Origin: Bradyrhizobium sediminis
GTDB taxonomy: Bacteria; Pseudomonadota; Alphaproteobacteria; Rhizobiales; Xanthobacteraceae
Assembly (NCBI RefSeq): GCF_018736085.1
Contig: NZ_CP076134.1
Location: 1,064,501-1,128,500, forward strand
Length of the DNA stretch: 64,000 nucleotides
Reading direction: 5' to 3'
The notes beneath the pieces were generated by a model that had not been told where the DNA came from, made no database searches, and worked only from the letters and a program-made list of their open reading frames with translations. A program made the translations under genes and the position numbers. Positions 60,857-64,000 of the stretch are shown in pieces. How positions within the stretch are numbered: position 1 is the first letter of the stretch; every line of letters starts with the position of its first letter.

Positions 60857-61032
60857 TTTCGCCGGGGATCGCCGAGGGGACCTACGGATTTTCCGCCGGC
60901 GACGCCGGCAGGCGCGAACTTCGGGCGCCTCCGGACCGACCACAACAGGGCATCTGCCGGCCTTGCCAAAGGGCGGCGTTGCACCTAGTTTCCGGCCCAT
61001 TCGGCGCCCCCTTTTTGGGGTGGCCCAAGGAT

Positions 61033-61109
61033 GCAGTTGTAGCTCAGTTGGTTAGAGCGCCTGTCTGTGGAACAGGAGGTCGGTGGTTCGAGCCCACCCA
61101 ACTGTACCA
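61033..61109 (+). tRNA. tRNA-His (GTG anticodon)
   Basis: A 77-base cloverleaf: acceptor GCAGTTG/CAACTGT, D arm with GCTCAGTTGGTTAGAGC, anticodon stem CCTGT/ACAGG with loop CTGTGGA (anticodon GTG), T arm GGTGG-TTCGAGC-CCACC, discriminator A and encoded CCA. There is no extra G before position 1 that could pair with C73, and base 73 is A: the alphaproteobacterial tRNA-His type. Confidence 0.95.
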
Positions 61110-61225
61110 CTCCCAAAATTCCCCTGTGGTTCCAGCATCATATTGATGGACCTGTCCCGTTGGCCCACTCTGGATAGCCGCGGGCCGCGCCAGCGCTGCC
61201 GGGATCGCTGAGGGGAGGCCGCCGG

Positions 61226-61500
61226 ATGGATTTCGAATTTTCGTCACAGCACGAGCAGGTGCGTGAGACCGTCGCCCGGTTCGCTGCCGAGGAAATCGCG
61301 CCGCTGGTCGCGGAGGCTGAGGAGACCGAGGTTCTTCCCCGCGAACTGTTCCGCAAATGGGCCGCGCTCGGACTGCTCGGCGTGCGTAATCCGGAGGCCG
61401 ATGGCGGCTCTGGATTCGACAAGATCAGCGACTGCATCGTCCGCGAGGAGCTGAGCCGGGTTTGCCAGGCATTTGCTTCATCCTGGTCGGCGCACACCCA
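61226..61500 (+). pseudogene. Truncated acyl-CoA dehydrogenase gene (5' part)
   Basis: The first about 92 residues are a normal acyl-CoA dehydrogenase N-terminus (FEFSSQHEQVRETVARFAAEEIAPL, LPRELFRKWAALGLLGVRNPEADGG, CIVREELSRVCQAFASSWSAHTH). A usual protein is about 380 residues. After SAHTH the frame goes into unrelated sequence and stops at 61615. The FAD-domain and catalytic parts are missing, so this is a remnant cut by a rearrangement at about 61500, next to the DUF2703 gene. Confidence 0.8.
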
Positions 61501-61588
61501 CCCGCTGACGAGAGCAATGCGGACATCTCGTTACTACGTCGCGATGTCAGCTAGTGACCCCACAGCGGACATCCCGGACATGCAACAC

Positions 61589-62116
61589 TCAAGCTGTCTG
61601 GCCGATCAATCCTGAGGCGGCGATGAGCGCTGCTTTCATGATAACCGACTCGGGAATGTCCTCGAAGACAGCTCCCTCTACTTCCATCGTCCGACAAGGC
61701 TCGTCGCCGCAAACCGAGCAACACTTACTGCTTCCAACGCTGGCACCTATCCACTCTTCTATTGGTTTATCAGCGATCCAGATGCGGTTTGACTGGGACG
61801 ACTCTTTCCTAAATGAGCTTTCGCTGATTTCCCGAACTTCGAGGATTGGCTCAACGTTTAGGGGCTTGAGTGCCTCTCTCAATTTCACGATAGCGCTTTG
61901 CAGATGTTGGTACGTCGCATCGCAGCGCGGACACGTCCCTCCGGCGCTGACCAGCCGCTGCCAGACGATCGGCAATTGCCTCATGTCAGCCTTTTCACTT
62001 CTTGCTGGCTTGTCGCCGCAGCACTTTTGTACGGTCTCAGTTGCAGTCTCAAGTCTCTGCGGTGCAACTGTCACTTCAACGGCCTTGGTAGACCCGCCAC
62101 AGCATGAACCTGACAT
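61589..62116 (-). CDS. DUF2703-family Cys-rich protein
   Basis: A 175-residue protein with many Cys: SCCGGS at the start, KCCGDK, TCPRCDATYQHLQ, KCCSVCGDEPCRT. The middle and end (ISESSFRKESSQSNRIWIADKPIEEWIGA; VFEDIPESVIMKAALIAASGL, in parts) fit DUF2703, a family often found with arsenic or mercury genes. The base composition is less GC-rich than its neighbours. It lies against a truncated acyl-CoA dehydrogenase gene, so it was probably acquired. An ArsR-like palindrome is upstream. Confidence 0.78.
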   Translation of the reverse strand: MSGSCCGGSTKAVEVTVAPQRLETATETVQKCCGDKPARSEKADMRQLPIVWQRLVSAGGTCPRCDATYQHLQSAIVKLREALKPLNVEPILEVREISESSFRKESSQSNRIWIADKPIEEWIGASVGSSKCCSVCGDEPCRTMEVEGAVFEDIPESVIMKAALIAASGLIGQTA

Positions 62117-62473
62117 GATCCGGGCTCCATTTTCTGAATTTCATATTCATTGATGAATTTATACTCATTGGGCGATGCGCATTGCGCAAAATCAAGAATT
62201 TCTAGCTAGCGGTAATGGCCATTCGTTGCTGCGCTGAGCCATTGCTACAAAGGCAAATCCAGGCGGGAAAATAAGCCAATCTTTTCAAGGATAGGTTGGG
62301 CCGGTTCCCGATTCCCATCCAACAGCAGCAGCGGTTCGACCGGCATCACGCAGGCCTCGCAACGAAGCGACACGGCGTTTTCCACGCCGGGCGCGGAGCT
62401 TGCGTCCGGCCTTTGCTTGCCAATCCCCCGGTGTTCACCCACAATTCGCCAGGTCACTGCTTCGGGGGGATTC
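62117..62473. other. Gap upstream of the DUF2703 gene, low GC
   Basis: This 357-base gap has an AT-rich part (62120-62220) with a candidate operator at 62145-62158 and no supported gene. The right half returns to high GC and leads into the Cys-rich exported protein gene. Confidence 0.5.
62145..62158. promoter_or_regulatory. ArsR-type palindrome upstream of DUF2703 gene
   Basis: ATTCAT-TG-ATGAAT is a near-perfect palindrome about 30 bases before the DUF2703 start. ArsR/SmtB regulators bind such ATTCA-type repeats. No regulator gene is adjacent, so the regulator would be elsewhere. Confidence 0.45.
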
Positions 62474-62800
62474 ATGTCTGCACTCCGGTTCACGAAGTTC
62501 CAGCTTGGTTTGATGCTCGCCACGGTGCTGTCGGTTTCGATGTGGCCGGCCGCGGGCAGGGCCTATACGCCCGAGCAGCAGGAAGCCTGCACCGGCGACG
62601 CGATGCGCCTGTGCGGCGCCTTCGTTCCGGACGTGGACCGCATCACCGTCTGCATGATCCAGAACAAATCGCAGCTCTCGCCCGGCTGCCGGGCGCATTT
62701 CCGGCCCGAGCCGTCGTCCGAGGTCACGTCGGTCAACGCAGGCAAGCCGCTCAACATCAAGCCGGCCACTCAGCGCAAGCCGGTCAGTCGGAGGGATTGA
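62474..62800 (+). CDS. Exported Cys-rich protein, unknown function
   Basis: A 108-residue protein with a signal peptide (FQLGLMLATVLSVSMWPAAGRA) and one short Cys pattern: ACTGDAMRLCGAFVPDVDRI, TVCMIQNKSQLSPGC. The spacing C-x3-DA-x-RLC ... VPD--R---CM-----LSPGC looks like a single Cys-rich repeat unit of the type repeated in Golgi CFR/GLG1 proteins (from memory). The pairs would form two disulfides in the periplasm. I have seen this kind in Bradyrhizobium, function unknown. Confidence 0.7.
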   Translation: MSALRFTKFQLGLMLATVLSVSMWPAAGRAYTPEQQEACTGDAMRLCGAFVPDVDRITVCMIQNKSQLSPGCRAHFRPEPSSEVTSVNAGKPLNIKPATQRKPVSRRD

Positions 62801-62929
62801 AGCCGCTGGCCCCCGATTTCGGGGGCGCGGCCATTATTCCCTTCTGTGCCCTCCCTTGCGGCGCGACAGACTGACACCTTGCGGCGGGGCGGCCAATCCA
62901 CATCTTCCTCAGGTCAGGAGAGAGATGCA

Positions 62930-63241
62930 GTGAGCGATCATCATAAACGGGAGCTGGACCGGCACTTTGCCTGGTTCGAAGGCAAACTGCCGCGGCGGCC
63001 CGCCCAATTCGTCGTTTGGCTGCGCAAGCCATCGTCGCGACTGGTCCGGATTCCGGTGGCCGGCCTGCTGGTGGTCGGCGGAACTCTGAGCTTCTTGCCG
63101 GTGCTCGGACTGTGGATGCTGCCGCTCGGACTCGTTTTGTTCGCGCAGGACGTGCCGGTGCTGCAAAAGCCGACAGCCAAGACACTCGGCTGGGTTGAGC
63201 GCAAATGGATCGAACGTCAGCGCGCAAGAACCCCGCAATGA
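62930..63241 (+). CDS. Small membrane protein, unknown function
   Basis: A 103-residue protein starting at GTG behind AGGAG. The N-terminus is soluble (HHKRELDRHFAWFEGKLPRR), then two hydrophobic stretches (IPVAGLLVVGGTLSFLPVLG, LWMLPLGLVLFAQDVPVL) form a hairpin, and the tail is basic (GWVERKWIERQRARTP). The LPVLGLWMLPLGLVLFAQD part resembles PGPGW-type small membrane proteins. The function is unknown. Confidence 0.7.
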   Translation: MSDHHKRELDRHFAWFEGKLPRRPAQFVVWLRKPSSRLVRIPVAGLLVVGGTLSFLPVLGLWMLPLGLVLFAQDVPVLQKPTAKTLGWVERKWIERQRARTPQ

Positions 63242-63381
63242 CTCTTTTTCAGGCGCCCGACGATTCAATTTTCGACTCTGTTGCAGCGCAGGTGTGACTC
63301 AAAAGCCTACTCCGCTGATTAATCAGGGGCTTCTCCACGCTTGCCGGTAAATTTTTCTTTCGCGAATCAGCGCGCTGATTC
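63240..63381. promoter_or_regulatory. Cluster of GANTC sites and AATCAG palindromes before the ParA gene
   Basis: GANTC sites (CcrM methylation targets) lie at 63240, 63262, 63274, 63296, 63364 and 63377. There are also two palindromes built of the same half-site: CTGATTAATCAG (63315-63326) and GAATCAGCGCGCTGATTC (63364-63381). All are within 180 bases of the ParA-family start. Confidence 0.6.
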
Positions 63382-63417
63382 ATTTTCGCCTCCTGGGGTC
63401 AATCTGGAGGCCAAGGT

Positions 63418-64000
63418 ATGAACGTCATTGTTTTCGCATCGCGTAAAGGTGGCTCGGGAAAAAGTACCCTGGCGGCCCATCTCGCGGCGCATGTCCATAA
63501 GGCAACGAAGCCCTGTTTGCTCGTCGATGCCGATCCGCAGGGGTCGTTGACCCTGTGGCACAAGCTGCGCGGCACCAATGAGCCGCCGATCAAGACCGCC
63601 GTCAATTCCGTCAGCGGGATCGTGGCCGCCGCCAAGCGCGACGGCTTCGAATGGGTGTTCATCGATACGCCGCCGAACCTGTCGGCCGTCGTCGACGATG
63701 CCATCAAGAACGCCACCATGGTGATCATTCCGGCACGTCCGGGGGTATTCGACGTCAACGCCGTGCAGGAAACGATTCAGACCTGCCGTGCCGCGCGCAA
63801 GCCCTATGCGGTCGTGATCAACGGCGCACCTGCGCGCCGCGACGACGCGGAAAGCCCGATCGTCGCCATCGCGCGGGAAGCTCTCGCCAAGTTCCGCGCA
63901 CCGGTGTGGGGCGGTCAGATCACCAACCGCGCCGATCTCCTGATGGCGCTCAGCCATGGCGAAGGCGCGCGGGAGTATTATGCCGAAGGCCGTGCGGCGG
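63418..64000 (+). CDS. ParA-family ATPase, 5' part
   Basis: The frame starts at ATG 63418 behind GGAGG and is open at the right edge (about 194 residues seen). The deviant Walker A is RKGGSGKSTLA with the signature Lys, Walker A' is VDADPQGSLTLW and Walker B VFIDTPPN. The protein resembles orphan ParA/MipZ/PpfA-type ATPases that place chromosomes, division sites or cell-body cargo, since no ParB is visible. The promoter carries six GANTC sites, so cell-cycle control is possible. Confidence 0.85.
   Translation, partial: MNVIVFASRKGGSGKSTLAAHLAAHVHKATKPCLLVDADPQGSLTLWHKLRGTNEPPIKTAVNSVSGIVAAAKRDGFEWVFIDTPPNLSAVVDDAIKNATMVIIPARPGVFDVNAVQETIQTCRAARKPYAVVINGAPARRDDAESPIVAIAREALAKFRAPVWGGQITNRADLLMALSHGEGAREYYAEGRAA

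Noticed and set aside
61033..61109. tRNA-His 3' end as an island attachment site
   Set aside because: No second copy of the tRNA 3' end was found downstream in the window, and no integrase gene is present.
1..64000. CRISPR array, prophage, IS element, rRNA genes
   Set aside because: No regularly spaced repeats, transposase, phage or rRNA sequence was seen.

Overview
The window is high-GC alphaproteobacterial chromosome, most likely Bradyrhizobium or a close relative (Nitrobacteraceae). The evidence is the gene families (a 50-residue aa3 oxidase subunit IV beside split pntAA/pntAB/pntB, nirK-nirV, NnrR/NnrS, orphan ParA, phasins), a tRNA-His with alphaproteobacterial identity bases, and intergenic palindromic repeats typical of that group. 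All functions were read from translated sequence and motifs. No database search was run.

Layout. 0-1.4 kb: the 3' end of an intradiol dioxygenase gene and an AbrB-type antitoxin/Doc toxin pair. 1.5-9.2 kb: oxidase subunit IV, the proton-translocating transhydrogenase operon, a hydrolase, a Na+/H+ antiporter, a cupin and a TPR lipoprotein. 9.3-15.4 kb: rpsU, purEK, a diguanylate cyclase, small conserved proteins, a single-domain response regulator, two DUF465 proteins and an FAD oxidoreductase. 15.7-20 kb: a PAS-GGDEF-EAL protein and glpD. 20.2-28.2 kb: a compact sulfur gene cluster bordered by a degenerate direct repeat and two gene stubs. 28.4-31.2 kb: membrane AraC regulator, sterol desaturase-type hydroxylase and METTL7-like methyltransferase. 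31.3-34.2 kb: a polyamine-type ABC importer without its binding protein. 34.5-38.3 kb: AsmA and a 3-oxoacid CoA-transferase pair. 38.5-41.4 kb: an Fe(III) ABC importer behind tandem iron-control-like boxes. 41.5-50 kb: a denitrification region (nirV, nirK, hemN, nnrR, nnrS and a metallophosphoesterase stub) with a TetR/cupin unit and a PilZ protein inside it. 50.2-55.7 kb: a copper/silver efflux module (Cys/Met-rich protein, FixH-like protein, CusB, CusA). 55.7-60.8 kb: a large PAS histidine kinase and two phasins. 61-64 kb: tRNA-His, a truncated acyl-CoA dehydrogenase next to an apparently inserted DUF2703 gene, two small proteins and the start of a ParA-family gene.

How the parts work together. 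Near-identical 14-bp Crp/Fnr boxes precede nirK and lie between nnrR and nnrS, and a related box lies between a small membrane protein and hemN, so the denitrification genes look like one NnrR/FixK regulon. The sulfur cluster joins an ArsR-rhodanese sensor, persulfide dioxygenase-like enzyme, transporters, DsrE carrier, cysteine desulfurase, methyltransferase and nucleoside phosphorylase; its last four genes overlap by ATGA. It is the best candidate here for an undescribed system. Other signals worth checking are six GANTC sites in 142 bp before the ParA-family gene, three 51-residue tandem repeats in a kinase with a degenerate ATP lid, and a 16-bp tandem repeat upstream of asmA.
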